Below, one piece after another: positions 17,347-26,325 of a DNA stretch of 64,000 bases. A program made the translations under genes and the position numbers. Under the pieces are notes generated by a model. The model saw only the letters and a list, made by a program, of their open reading frames with translations. It searched no databases and had not been told where the DNA came from. Each line of letters starts with the position of its first letter. The stretch's first letter is position 1. This DNA comes from Actinomycetota bacterium (GTDB taxonomy: Bacteria > Actinomycetota > Geothermincolia > Geothermincolales > RBG-13-55-18), in NCBI GenBank assembly GCA_030019255.1, contig JASEFK010000003.1, positions 145,095 through 209,094 of the forward strand. Reading direction: 5' to 3'.

Positions 17347-18066
17347 ATGACGGAGGGACAGGGGGGCGACCCGAAGGTCAACATCTTCTGGAAAATACCC
17401 ATGTTCGAGTTCCTGGAGGCGGAGGAACTCGACCGGCTCTACTCTTTGTGCGCCAGGGAGCGATTCTCCAAGGGGGACTACATCTTCCTCGAATGTGACC
17501 CGCCACGCAGCCTTTATGTGCTGGTCAAGGGGGAGGTTAAGCTCCTCAAGCAGACCGACGACGGGCGGGAGATGATCGTGGAGATGGTTTATCCCGGCGA
17601 GATCTTCGGCGAGGAGGCCATCTTCGACGGCCAGCCCTATCCCATGACCGCGCAGGCCCTGGAGGATGTGGAAGTTCTTTCCATCTCCCGCAGCGACTTC
17701 TTCTCCTTCCTCCGCGACAACCCGGACCTGGCCCTGGAGATCATCACCCAGCTGGGAGCCCGCCTGCGCGAGGCGCAGAACACCATCCGGGCCCTGGCCA
17801 TGGAGCGGGTGGAATGGCGCATCGCCCGCGTGCTGCTCATGCTGGCCCGAAAGGCCGGGGTCAAAGGGAAGGACGGGGTGAGCATCGACCTGCCCCTCAC
17901 CCGGCAGGACATCGCGGACATGGCCGCCACCACCGTAGAGACCACCATCCGCGTGCTCTCCAACCTCAAGAAGCTGGGCCTGGTGGACACGGAGAAGGGG
18001 AAGATAATCCTGCGCGACCGCGCCAAGCTGGAGGAGATGGTAAACGAGGGCTGCGCCCAGCGCTGA
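17347..18066 (+). CDS. Crp/Fnr-family transcriptional regulator
   Basis: The 239-residue protein has an N-terminal cyclic-nucleotide-binding-like beta barrel (about residues 15-130, with FSKGDYIFLECDPPRSLYVL and GEIFGEEAIFDGQPY), a dimerisation helix (about 130-160), and a C-terminal winged helix with LTRQDIADMAATTVETTIRVL. Cysteines are few (about residues 33 and 49), so an Fnr-type Fe-S cluster is not obvious. The barrel lacks a clear RxS cAMP signature, so the ligand is unknown. It follows a ferredoxin and precedes a glutaredoxin, so redox or energy regulation is plausible but inferred. Confidence 0.92.
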   Translation: MTEGQGGDPKVNIFWKIPMFEFLEAEELDRLYSLCARERFSKGDYIFLECDPPRSLYVLVKGEVKLLKQTDDGREMIVEMVYPGEIFGEEAIFDGQPYPMTAQALEDVEVLSISRSDFFSFLRDNPDLALEIITQLGARLREAQNTIRALAMERVEWRIARVLLMLARKAGVKGKDGVSIDLPLTRQDIADMAATTVETTIRVLSNLKKLGLVDTEKGKIILRDRAKLEEMVNEGCAQR

Positions 18067-18175
18067 ATCCCCAGGCCGCCGTCCACCTGACGGCGATCAT
18101 GGTGAGGGCGCCGGAGAACGTACTAGGATAGGCCCTGAAACGTGGATTGCCCGTGGGGCTCAAGGAGGAAGGAAC

Positions 18176-18427
18176 ATGGCGGAGGTGAAACTGTACTCCA
18201 CTCCCACCTGCCCCTACTGCCGCATGGCCAAGGACTTCCTGGAGAAGGAGGGGGTCGAATTCACCGTGGTGGACGTCTCCGAGGACGAGCGGGCGGCGCG
18301 GGAAATGGTGGAGAAGAGCGGCCAGATGGGGGTTCCGGTCATGGAGGTGGAAAATACCATCGTCGTGGGTTTCGACCGCGGGGCCTACCACAAGGCCCTG
18401 GTCGAAGCCGGCGTCCTGGCTGAATGA
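18176..18427 (+). CDS. Glutaredoxin-like protein (NrdH/Grx family)
   Basis: The 83-residue thioredoxin-fold protein has the dithiol motif CPYC in STPTCPYCRMAKDF. The cis-Pro loop is GVPVMEVEN, and GFDRGAYHKAL is near the end. It resembles stand-alone actinobacterial and clostridial glutaredoxins (Uxx-star/NrdH type). With a class II ribonucleotide reductase gene about 1.3 kb downstream, a role in reducing it is possible. The two are separated by a MetE-like gene, so this is inference. An AAGGAGGAAGG ribosome site precedes ATG 18176. Confidence 0.9.
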   Translation: MAEVKLYSTPTCPYCRMAKDFLEKEGVEFTVVDVSEDERAAREMVEKSGQMGVPVMEVENTIVVGFDRGAYHKALVEAGVLAE

Positions 18428-18542
18428 GGGCATCGCTACGGCCCCCAGCACCCCTTTCCCCGGACGGCGCTTGCATAACGCGACGAACGTCGGGGGTGTC
18501 CCGAAGGGGAAGACGTTTCCATCCACGTCCAGGCCTACGGAG

Positions 18543-19595
18543 ATGAACGAAGGGAAAGCACCGGACGGACGACTCCCGACCTTTGACATCCCCCTGCCCA
18601 CCACGGCCATGGGCATCCTCCCCCATCGCGACCCGGAGAGGGCCCTTGACCTGGCCTTCTCCCTGGACATCCCCTTCTGGCCCCAGCTGCCCAACGTCTC
18701 CTACTCCGAGGACACCTACGTGCAGACGGTGCGCGGTTTTCCGGGAGCGGTGGTGGACCACCAGGGGCTGCGCATCGTCTTCGACGAGGAACTCTTCCTG
18801 GCCGGGCTCGAGGAGTACCTGGAACTGGATCCCACGGACGACCTCTTCGCCGTCTCCCCCGAGGAATCGCTGACCTACGCGGGTTTCCTGGAACGCGCCT
18901 CCGAAAAGCACACGGCCCTGCGGGGGCAGTTCATGGGCCCCATATCCCTGGCCCTCATGATCAAGGACCGGGAGAACAAGCCGGTCATCTACCGGGACGA
19001 GGTCCGGGAACTCCTCGTCCGGCACGTGGCCAACCGGGTGAACCGCCACCTCCACGACCTACGGGAGATAAACCCGCGCTCCTTCGTGTGGGTGGACGAG
19101 CCCGGGTTGGAGTTCCTCTTCACGGGCATCACCGGATATGCCGCGGAGAGCGCACGCACCGACCTGGCCCTCTTCTTCTCCCTGCTGGAGGGCCCGCGGG
19201 GAGTGCACCTGTGCGGGAACCCGGACTGGGACTTCCTCCTGCGCTCCGACCTCGACCTCCTCTCCCTGGACGCTTACAACAACCGGGAGATCCTCACCGG
19301 TTACCGGTCCGGCCTGGCCGCCCTCTTCCGCCGCGGGGGATCCGTGGCCTGGGGCGCCGTTCCCACCCACACCTCCCTGCTGGAGGGCGAGAACCCGCGG
19401 AGCCTGGCGGACAGGCTGCTGTCCATATGGAAAAGCCTGGAAGAAGAGGACCTGGAGCCCGGGAGGCTCCTGTCCCGCTCCCTGCTCACCCCGGCCACCT
19501 GCTGCCTGGTCAACCCGGACCTCACCGCCACCATGGAGAAGGCCTTTTCCATGCTCCACGAGGTGCGCGATCTCCTCGCCGGACGGACGAATTGA
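18543..19595 (+). CDS. MetE/UROD-superfamily protein (core-MetE-like methyltransferase)
   Basis: TIM-barrel protein of about 350 residues resembling the C-terminal catalytic half of cobalamin-independent methionine synthase. It keeps the zinc-ligand pattern: His and Cys in VHLCGNPDW and a late Cys in LTPATCCLVNP. The conserved acidic motif VDEPGLEF is also present. It lacks the N-terminal half of MetE, as in archaeal core-MetE and corrinoid-linked methyltransferases, so the methyl donor may be a methyl-corrinoid. ATG 18543 begins shortly before the conserved FDIPLPTTAMG; a TTG at 18471 is less likely. Confidence 0.78.
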   Translation: MNEGKAPDGRLPTFDIPLPTTAMGILPHRDPERALDLAFSLDIPFWPQLPNVSYSEDTYVQTVRGFPGAVVDHQGLRIVFDEELFLAGLEEYLELDPTDDLFAVSPEESLTYAGFLERASEKHTALRGQFMGPISLALMIKDRENKPVIYRDEVRELLVRHVANRVNRHLHDLREINPRSFVWVDEPGLEFLFTGITGYAAESARTDLALFFSLLEGPRGVHLCGNPDWDFLLRSDLDLLSLDAYNNREILTGYRSGLAALFRRGGSVAWGAVPTHTSLLEGENPRSLADRLLSIWKSLEEEDLEPGRLLSRSLLTPATCCLVNPDLTATMEKAFSMLHEVRDLLAGRTN

Positions 19596-19703
19596 AAGAA
19601 CGTGACGGCCGTCTTGTGTCCTCACGCACGGGTAGAATAACTTAGTCGGTGAGGTGCGGATGCCTTCCTGCCCGCCGCAGGAAAGAAGGGGAAAGGAACG
19701 GCC

Positions 19704-21812
19704 ATGACCATGGAGAGGATTCGCAAGAGAGACGGGTCGGTGGTGCCCTTCGAGAAGGGGAAGATCGCCGCCGCCGTCCGCAAGGCCCTGGAGGCGGTAG
19801 GCGAGGGGGACCCCTCCCGGGCCGAATCCCTGGCCGACGAGGTGGTGGCCAGGCTGGAGGAGCGCTACGTCGGCGACATTCCCACCGTGGAGGAGGTACA
19901 GGACCTGGTGGAGGAGACCCTCATCGAGAGGGGACTCCCGCGCACCGCCAAGGCCTATATCCTCTACCGGGAGAAGCGGGCGGAGATTCGTCGCACCAAG
20001 GACTTTCTGGGGGTGCGCGATGAGCTCAAGCTAACCATCAACGCGGTCAACGTGCTCAAGAAGCGCTACCTGCTCAAGGACGAGAGAGGCCAGGTGGTGG
20101 AGACCCCGGACCAGATGTTCCGGCGCGTGGCCCGCGCCGTGGCCCAGGCGGAGAGGCTGTACGACCCCGGGGCCGACGTCTCCGCATGGGAGGAGGAATT
20201 CTACCGCCTCATGGTCTCCCTGGAATTTCTTCCCAACTCCCCCACCCTGATGAACGCGGGCACCGAGGTGGGACAGCTTTCCGCCTGCTTCGTCCTGCCC
20301 GTGGAAGACTCCATCCCCGGGATCTTCGACGCGGTGAAGAACATGGCCCTGGTGCACAAGTCCGGCGGGGGCACCGGCTTCTCCTTCTCCCGCCTGCGCC
20401 CCAAGGGTGACGTGGTGCAGACCACCATGGGCATCGCTTCGGGCCCAGTTTCCTTCATGCGCATCTTCGACGTGACCACGGAGATCATCCGCCAGGGGGG
20501 GCGCCGGCGGGGGGCCAACATGGGCATCCTGCGCTGCGACCACCCGGACATCCTGGACTTCATCACCGCCAAGGACCAGGAGGGTTTCCTCTCCAACTTC
20601 AACCTCTCCGTGGGCATCACCGACGAGTTCATGGAGGCCCTGGAGAAGGACGAGGTGTACCTACTGCGCAACCCCCGCAACGGGGCGGTCACCGGGAGCC
20701 TGCACGCGCGGGACGTCTTCAACCTCATCGTCACCCAGGCCTGGCGCACCGGGGACCCAGGGCTGATCTTCCTGGACACCATCAACCGCCACAACCCCAC
20801 TCCCCACCTGGGGGATATAGAATCTACCAATCCCTGCGGGGAGCAGCCCCTGCTCCCCTGGGAAAGCTGCAACCTGGGGTCCATCAACCTCAAGGCCATG
20901 GTCCGGGACGGGAAGCTGGACCGGGAAAAGTTCCGGTCGGTCATCCGCACCGCGGTGCGCTTCCTGGACGACGTCATCGACGTCAACCGGTGGCCGCTGG
21001 AGGAGACGGAGAGGGTGACCAAGGGGAACCGCAAGATCGGCCTGGGGGTCATGGGCTTCGCCGACGCCCTGCTCATGATGGGCATCCCCTACGATTCCGA
21101 GGAAGGCCTGGAGGCGGCGGAGGAGATCGCCTCCATCCTGGAGGAGGAATCCCACCGGGCCAGCTCCGAGCTGGCGGCGGAACGGGGCAACTTCCCCAAC
21201 TACCCGGGCTCGGTGTGGGAGAAGAGGGGTATCCCCATGCGCAACGCCACCACGGTAACCATCGCCCCCACGGGGACCATCAGCATCATCGCCGGCACCT
21301 CGTCCGGCATCGAGCCCCTCTTCGCCATTTCCTTCGTGCGCAACGTGATCGAGGGCACCCGGCTCATGGAGGTGAATCCCATCTTCGAGCAGGTAGCCAG
21401 GGAGAGGGGCTTTTACGGGAACGACCTGATGATGGACATCGCCCGCAGCGGCACCCTCCACTACGTGGAAGGCATACCGGAGGACATCAAGCGGGTCTTC
21501 GTCACCGCCTTCGACATCGCCCCCGAATGGCACGTGCGCATGCAGGCCGTGTTCCAGAAACACTGCGACAACGCGGTGTCCAAGACCATCAACTTCCCCT
21601 CCGACGCCTCCATCGACGACATCGAGGAAGCCTACCTACTGGCCTACCGCCTAGGATGCAAGGGGATCACCGTCTACCGCTACGGGAGCAAGCGGGAGCA
21701 AGTCCTCTACCTGGGAAGCGACTCCATGATGAGGCTCATGGAGAGGCCGGATTACACCATGGCAGAATCGGATTACGCCGGCGGCTGCCCCACTCCCCTG
21801 TGCTTCTTCTGA
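19704..21812 (+). CDS. nrdJ: Adenosylcobalamin-dependent (class II) ribonucleotide reductase
   Basis: The 702-residue NrdJ reduces ribonucleotides using a B12-derived thiyl radical. The N-terminal ATP cone (about residues 3-90, RIRKRDGSVVPFEKGKI) is the allosteric module. The catalytic barrel shows FLPNSPTLMNAG, SACFVLPVEDS, the active-site NPCGEQPLL (about residue 376) and APTGTISIIAGTSSGIEP. The C-terminal swinging dithiol is GGCPTPLCFF. No radical-generating small subunit or NrdG is nearby, consistent with class II and oxygen independence. GGGAAAGGAAC precedes the ATG. A cobalamin riboswitch is not evident upstream. Confidence 0.97.
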   Translation: MTMERIRKRDGSVVPFEKGKIAAAVRKALEAVGEGDPSRAESLADEVVARLEERYVGDIPTVEEVQDLVEETLIERGLPRTAKAYILYREKRAEIRRTKDFLGVRDELKLTINAVNVLKKRYLLKDERGQVVETPDQMFRRVARAVAQAERLYDPGADVSAWEEEFYRLMVSLEFLPNSPTLMNAGTEVGQLSACFVLPVEDSIPGIFDAVKNMALVHKSGGGTGFSFSRLRPKGDVVQTTMGIASGPVSFMRIFDVTTEIIRQGGRRRGANMGILRCDHPDILDFITAKDQEGFLSNFNLSVGITDEFMEALEKDEVYLLRNPRNGAVTGSLHARDVFNLIVTQAWRTGDPGLIFLDTINRHNPTPHLGDIESTNPCGEQPLLPWESCNLGSINLKAMVRDGKLDREKFRSVIRTAVRFLDDVIDVNRWPLEETERVTKGNRKIGLGVMGFADALLMMGIPYDSEEGLEAAEEIASILEEESHRASSELAAERGNFPNYPGSVWEKRGIPMRNATTVTIAPTGTISIIAGTSSGIEPLFAISFVRNVIEGTRLMEVNPIFEQVARERGFYGNDLMMDIARSGTLHYVEGIPEDIKRVFVTAFDIAPEWHVRMQAVFQKHCDNAVSKTINFPSDASIDDIEEAYLLAYRLGCKGITVYRYGSKREQVLYLGSDSMMRLMERPDYTMAESDYAGGCPTPLCFF

Positions 21813-22129
21813 GGCCGGGGCGGGTGAACGGGAGCCGGTTTCTCGCGGAAGCCGAAGCAAAACCGCGGAGAGGAATCCGGATCCGCGTGGAAGCCGGGCA
21901 GCGCCGCGGCGGAGCGGGGTCGCGCGAGAGGTTTCCCATAACGTGCCCGCAGGGCGGAGGGGGTTCGAGGTTCGCCCGGTCCGCTGACCGGCTACTCGTA
22001 GGATTCGACCCCATGCTTGCCCCGGCTGGAGGGGAGAGAGCATGTTCTCCGGAAAAACATGAGCTGCCACGCGCCCCCGCGGCTCCCGTTCCAGGAAGGC
22101 CAGACGTGGACGCATGAGAGCCTGGGATC
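21813..22129. other. 317-bp intergenic region
   Basis: Nothing supported here. The region is GC-rich, shows no strong terminator after nrdJ and no clear promoter before the DUF166 gene. A very short ORF (24 codons) overlaps the DUF166 start, but has no supporting feature. Confidence 0.4.
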
Positions 22130-22978
22130 ATGAAACTGTTGCTGATCTACTGTGGGGGTTCCATCCCTCCCCGCCCGGACCCTTTCTCGGTGACCTTCGA
22201 TGACACCTTCGCGGAACGTTTCCTCCGCCACCTGGTCAACGAGGAGGGATACTGCAACGGGTGCGGGGCCCTTTGCGACCACTGCCGGGACACCTACGGG
22301 ATCGATTTCACCGCGGATATCGCGGACGTAATCCAGCTTCCCCCCGTCCTCCCCTACTACCTGGACGACCCGGTGGAGCTCCTGGGAGGCGAACTCCCTC
22401 CCCACGAGGCCACGGTGGCCGTAAACGTGCACCAGGAGATCCTCCTGGCCCTGCCCGACCTTGCCTCCCGGGCCGGCTCCCGCGTCCTCGTAGCTCCCGC
22501 GGAGGGCCCGGAATGGGTGAGCCGGTGGGTGCGGGGAGAAGTGCGCAAGGCCTGCCGGCGGCTGGACATGGGGTGTGCCTTCCCCAAGCCCTTCTGTTCC
22601 CTGCAGCCCGGCATCCACCCCGCGGTGGACGAGTTCATGGAGCACTTCCGCATCGGGTATCCCCGCCTGAGCCTGGAGCTGGGGGAAGGTTACATAAAGG
22701 AGGCGCGGGTGCTGCGCAGCGCACCCTGCGGGAACACTTATTACGTGGCCTTCAACCTGAAGGGCGCTCCCCTGGACCCCTCGGTTGCCGAGGTGGTGGC
22801 CAAGTACTGGCACAGTTTCCCCTGCGTGGCCTCCATGGAGCTGGACCGCGAGTTGGGGGAGACCATCCTGCACGTGGGCGGTTTCATGCATTACCGCGCC
22901 GTCCAGGAGGCCCTGGCCGAGGTGGGGGTGGAGGTGGAGCTTCCCTCCTCCCCCGCCCTGGCCCGGATATCGGCCTGA
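22130..22978 (+). CDS. DUF166 family protein
   Basis: The 282-residue protein matches the DUF166 pattern as I remember it from methanogens and some anaerobic bacteria: FPKPFCSLQPG, LRSAPCGNTYYVAFNL and FPCVASMELDRELGETILHVG. It is cysteine-rich, with CNGCGALCDHC near residues 42-52, a probable metal or Fe-S site. Older databases label such proteins thymidylate-synthase-like, without biochemical support known to me. The position after nrdJ is suggestive of nucleotide metabolism, but a gap of over 300 nt separates them. Confidence 0.8.
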   Translation: MKLLLIYCGGSIPPRPDPFSVTFDDTFAERFLRHLVNEEGYCNGCGALCDHCRDTYGIDFTADIADVIQLPPVLPYYLDDPVELLGGELPPHEATVAVNVHQEILLALPDLASRAGSRVLVAPAEGPEWVSRWVRGEVRKACRRLDMGCAFPKPFCSLQPGIHPAVDEFMEHFRIGYPRLSLELGEGYIKEARVLRSAPCGNTYYVAFNLKGAPLDPSVAEVVAKYWHSFPCVASMELDRELGETILHVGGFMHYRAVQEALAEVGVEVELPSSPALARISA

Positions 22979-23536
22979 TCGGAGGCCAGGCCGGAGGGAT
23001 ATCACGGCAATCGATGAGTCTCGGTTAAACCTGGCGGTCAATCTCTGCTCCTCCGCTATCCCCGCAGCTCAAGAAACAAGGGAAGCCTTCTTCGTGACGG
23101 TTTCCGCTCCTCAACGCCTCATGAGTGGGACTCGGACAACAGGCGGACAAGCAGCGGACGGGTAGGAGAGAGTTCACGGTTTACGGGCGGGCACCGATCT
23201 GGAGGGCAGGATCTGGAGGAGAAAAACAAGGGGAAGCGAAAAATCATCAATTACCTCACGCGCGACAGCGTGTATCAAACGGCGACGCTGGGAGGAGAAA
23301 AGACAACCGGAACCATTCCAGTTATCCCGCGCTCGCCAGTATACGAGCGCATTAACCCCGGAAGGAGGAGAGCAAGGGAACCGGAACCTTAGTACCGTTC
23401 CCGGCTTAATAGAGGATGTCCCTTTTCCGATTATATTCATGGTGTACGGTAAGAAACCCGGGGAAAACAAGCGGACCCCCTCCGGGGGGCGAGTGCCATA
23501 GACGTCAAAGTGGCGATGGCCGGGGGAGGAAAGGCC
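22979..23536. other. 558-bp intergenic region before an orphan response regulator
   Basis: No gene is supported. GC content is lower than average, with a short repeated GATCTGGAGG near 23198-23222, an imperfect GGGAAC/GTTCCC inverted repeat near 23374-23402, and an AT-rich TTATATTC segment about 100 nt before the regulator gene that could hold its promoter. Nothing more definite can be said. Confidence 0.4.
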
Positions 23537-24226
23537 ATGGCGGGCAAGAGGATTCTCATCGCCGACGACGATCCCCATATCCGCCGGCTCATCTTCGAGC
23601 TGCTGACGGCGGAGGGCTACCAGCCGCTGACCGCCGAGGACGGCGAGGAAGCCCTGCGCGTGTGCCGCGAAGAAAATCCGGACCTCATCATCCTGGACAT
23701 CATCATGCCCAAGGTGGACGGCATGGAGGTGTGTCGGCGCCTGCGCGATGAAACGGCGGCGCCTATCCTGTTCCTCACCGCCAAGGACGACATCACCGAC
23801 CTGGTCAGCGGGCTGGCCATCGGCGGCGACGACTACATCACCAAGCCTTTCAAGGGAGCGGAGCTCATCGCCCGGGTGAAGGCCGCCCTGCGCCGCGCGG
23901 ACATGGTGCGGGACTCCACGGAAAAGGAGGAATACATATCCGTGGCCGGCCTGGAGATCGACAGGCGGCGTCGGGAGGTGTCCGTGGACGACCGCCCCGT
24001 GGAGCTGACCCAGACGGAGTTCGACCTCCTGTGGCTCCTGGCCAGCCATCGGGGCACCGTTTTCTCCCGCAAGGAGATCGTCAAGGCCCTCTGGGGTTAC
24101 GACGACCCGGGCATCTCCCGGACCATCGACACCCACATCGCCCGGCTGCGCAAGAAGATCGAGCGCGATTCCTCCAACCCGGAGTTCATCAAGACGGTCA
24201 CCGGGGTGGGCTACAAGTTCTTTTGA
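23537..24226 (+). CDS. Orphan OmpR/PhoB-family response regulator
   Basis: The 229-residue regulator has a receiver domain with the acidic pocket (LIADDDPH), phosphoacceptor Asp54 in IILDIIMPKVDG, and conserved Thr/Lys (FLTAKD, ITKPF Lys103). A winged-helix effector follows (VELTQTEFDLLWLLASH; ending TVTGVGYKFF). No sensor kinase is adjacent, so it is an orphan. ATG 23537 has GGGGGAGGAAAGG just upstream and starts right before the receiver. Earlier in-frame starts would add a short Met/Gly-rich tail. Confidence 0.93.
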   Translation: MAGKRILIADDDPHIRRLIFELLTAEGYQPLTAEDGEEALRVCREENPDLIILDIIMPKVDGMEVCRRLRDETAAPILFLTAKDDITDLVSGLAIGGDDYITKPFKGAELIARVKAALRRADMVRDSTEKEEYISVAGLEIDRRRREVSVDDRPVELTQTEFDLLWLLASHRGTVFSRKEIVKALWGYDDPGISRTIDTHIARLRKKIERDSSNPEFIKTVTGVGYKFF

Positions 24227-24489
24227 ACCGCTTCTGGATCGCCCAATCTGCTCGCGGAGGGAATGAACGCCCCCACCAGGAGCCTTCGTGGTGGGCCGTA
24301 AATCCTTCCAATCCGCCTCAATTCTAAAATACCACCCTGGTTGCGATCGCTCGAGAGGATGCGAACAGGAAGGAGACATGAACTTCGGATGGAGGGGCGA
24401 AAGGATAGGGGCGATGTGTTCACTATGTAGTGGACCAGGACAACACCTTCTAATCCGGAGGCGATTCTGGTAACATAAGGGGTTGCAAC

Positions 24490-24564
24490 GGGCGCTTAGC
24501 TCAGCGGGAGAGCGCTGCCTTCACACGGCAGAGGTCGAGGGTTCAAATCCCCCAGCGCCCACCA
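24490..24564 (+). tRNA. tRNA-Val (anticodon CAC)
   Basis: A 75-nt cloverleaf with encoded CCA. The acceptor stem is GGGCGCT (24490-24496) with AGCGCCC (24554-24560), discriminator A and CCA at 24562-24564. The D loop has TAGCTCAGC-GGGAGAG. The anticodon arm is CTGCC-TTCACAC-GGCAG with anticodon CAC at 24522-24524, reading GUG. The T arm has GGTTCAAATCC. A TAACAT box at 24471-24476 may be its -10, and a strong terminator follows 7 nt after CCA. Confidence 0.97.
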
Positions 24565-24763
24565 GGAAACGGGCTTCCAGCCACGGGGCTGGGAGCCTTT
24601 TAAAAACGAAGGGTACCGCATGGGCGTACCGGGTGTGTTCGTCCTCCGCCGTCCAGTGATCCATGATCACCTCTGAGTTTCCCCAGATGAGGTATTCTCC
24701 TTTCCGCCAGTAGAAGCCGTTCTTGAGCTCCGGTACGATCCGGATTATCTTATAACGCCGCAT
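24521..24763 (-). CDS. Small hypothetical protein running antisense into the tRNA gene
   Basis: The first 55 or so residues look like real protein, with mixed aromatic and charged residues (YKIIRIVPELKNGFYWRKGE). A GGGGGAGC sequence precedes ATG 24763. The remainder runs antisense across the tRNA terminator and the tRNA 3' half, which is a common source of spurious protein ends. It could be a gene truncated at the tRNA, a remnant of an integrated element, or chance. Similarity to anything known is not recognised. Confidence 0.33.
   Translation of the reverse strand: MRRYKIIRIVPELKNGFYWRKGEYLIWGNSEVIMDHWTAEDEHTRYAHAVPFVFKRLPAPWLEARFLVGAGGFEPSTSAV
24572..24601 (+). terminator. Rho-independent terminator of tRNA-Val
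   Basis: Stem GGCTTCCAGCC / GGCTGGGAGCC (one G-T pair) with loop ACGG, followed by TTTT. It begins 8 nt after the tRNA CCA end. Confidence 0.88.
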
Positions 24764-25034
24764 TTCGCCGCTCCCCCCCGGGGATGTCTCTAATAAACTC
24801 ATTGCCGCACCGGGCGTCGGGAGCCCAGGCCGTATCCTCGCTAAATACGTTCCATTTCCCTTTCGCCACTTTCCTTCCATGCTCTCGTTTTCGGGAAAGC
24901 CCATGGTCCGTTTAGTGGTGAACAGCCGGGCCCGCGCTCGAGCCTTTCCGGTGCACCCCGGTCAGCTCTTAAGAATATGCCGCCGCGGAACGATAAAAGA
25001 TACGTTACCGGGCGGTTATCAACCTGGACGAGGG

Positions 25035-26120
25035 ATGATCATGGCTGCAAAATGTCCTTCCTGCGGAGTTCCCCGCATCATCTCCCGAACGCACAGGTGG
25101 GAAAACGGATGCATTGTGAACAGGGCCGACGGCAGTGCCAACTTCAGCATCTACGAGGCCTCCTTCCACAATGGCGTCTTCGAGGAGCTGGAACGCCGCC
25201 TGGGTTCCACCATAAACCGCATGGTGTACATCGCCGGAAGAATTGCCGCCGCGGAGATCGCCAGGAATCTCTTCACCGCCAAACCGGCCGCCCAGAGGCT
25301 CATCTTCAGGACTCCCCTCTATCGCCTGACCCAGAAATGTCTCCTACTCTTCACTCGCTCCATCGGCATGGGCCGCATCGAGCTGCTGACCCACCGGCGG
25401 GGAAAGGAGGGGGCGGTAAGGGTGACCGATCCCTTCCATCTGGCCCACTGCACTGCGGTCATCCTGGGAGGACTGGACGTGATGTACGGATTCCCGGTAT
25501 CCTTTACCGCCCGGGTGGAAGGTGAAAGTTACATAGGTGAGCTCATTCCCGGAAAGAGGGATTCCCTGGGCAGTGACGAAGCGTACCGCCGGTTGACCTC
25601 GGAGAAACTCCTTCCCTCACCATTGCGGGAGAAGATGTCGTTCTCCCCCTGCCGGCGTTGTGGGGCCCCCTCCGAACTGGGGCAATCCTTTTGTTTCGAT
25701 CTCGAAAGCGGTGTCATCACAGAGAGGGAAACCGGCGACCGCCACATCTTCTATGGTCACCAGTCACTCCATGCCATATTGCGGGAATTCGAGCTCGAGC
25801 TGGGCCCTGAGGTAAGGGACCTCTTCGTGAAGGCGGAAAAGGACAGCTTTTCCGCCAAGCTGGCAGGAAATACGGATTACGATCTAGCTTGGAGAATAGA
25901 AACCCTCCGCCCCTACCTGGCCCTGCGGGGGATGGGTTTCCTGTCCCATCTCGAGGATGGCAGGGACGGAGCAAGCCTTGAGGTCTTAAACGCCTTCGTG
26001 CCCACGGTGGTGGTGGGGCGGGTGGCGGCCCTTTGGGAAAAACACAGGGGGAAGCCAGCAAGGTACGCATACAGGACGAAAGGGAGCACCCTATTGCTGC
26101 GCATCACCCCCACGACTTGA
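25035..26120 (+). CDS. Zinc-knuckle protein with internal duplication, unknown function
   Basis: A protein of about 361 residues built of two related halves. Half one opens CPSCGVPRIISRTHRWENGC; half two (about residue 205 on) opens CRRCGAPSELGQSFCFDLES. In each, a CxxCGxP knuckle is followed by GxIxxR-type strands, an aromatic residue, a helix with ELE..LG and then a long helix with alanines. The two knuckles should bind zinc or another metal. No enzyme motif is visible. The start is taken as ATG 25035 (or 25041), since the upstream extension is Arg-rich and unrelated. It stands alone beside tRNA-Val in DNA of lower GC. Confidence 0.7.
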   Translation: MIMAAKCPSCGVPRIISRTHRWENGCIVNRADGSANFSIYEASFHNGVFEELERRLGSTINRMVYIAGRIAAAEIARNLFTAKPAAQRLIFRTPLYRLTQKCLLLFTRSIGMGRIELLTHRRGKEGAVRVTDPFHLAHCTAVILGGLDVMYGFPVSFTARVEGESYIGELIPGKRDSLGSDEAYRRLTSEKLLPSPLREKMSFSPCRRCGAPSELGQSFCFDLESGVITERETGDRHIFYGHQSLHAILREFELELGPEVRDLFVKAEKDSFSAKLAGNTDYDLAWRIETLRPYLALRGMGFLSHLEDGRDGASLEVLNAFVPTVVVGRVAALWEKHRGKPARYAYRTKGSTLLLRITPTT

Positions 26121-26211
26121 TGCTCGCGTCGCCTGATGTACGACCCTCCCCCGGCGGGCGATGGAAGACGGCCGGCGTACAATTTTTCAAACCGCACGTA
26201 TTCCCTTCATC

Positions 26212-26320
26212 CATAAAGATTCGAAAGTTCCGCGGTACGCTTGATGCTGAAGGCTGCGGCCCGGGCGGCGATCGCCAAGATGGTCATAAAGATTCGAAAG
26301 TTCCGCGGTACGCTTGATGC
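26212..26320. repeat. Two identical 36-bp direct repeats separated by 37 bp
   Basis: Copies at 26212-26247 and 26285-26320 are identical over 36 bp and diverge at both flanking bases. Each contains a near-palindrome GTTCCGCGGTAC. They lie between two convergent genes, the second copy 5 nt beyond the stop of the leftward complex I-like gene. Repeat and spacer lengths resemble a one-spacer CRISPR unit, but only two copies exist and no cas gene is near. Confidence 0.85.
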
Positions 26321-26325
26321 CCCGC

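Noticed and set aside
19596-19703. Cobalamin riboswitch upstream of nrdJ
   Set aside because: The 108-nt gap is too short for a typical cobalamin aptamer plus expression platform, and no convincing B12-box was found by eye.
24521-24564. Peptide ending VGAGGFEPSTSAV opposite the tRNA
   Set aside because: This is a well-known artefact of translating tRNA genes antisense. Only the part upstream of the tRNA is kept as a weak candidate.
26212-26320. CRISPR array
   Set aside because: Only two repeats and one spacer, no leader and no cas genes. Listed as a direct repeat instead.
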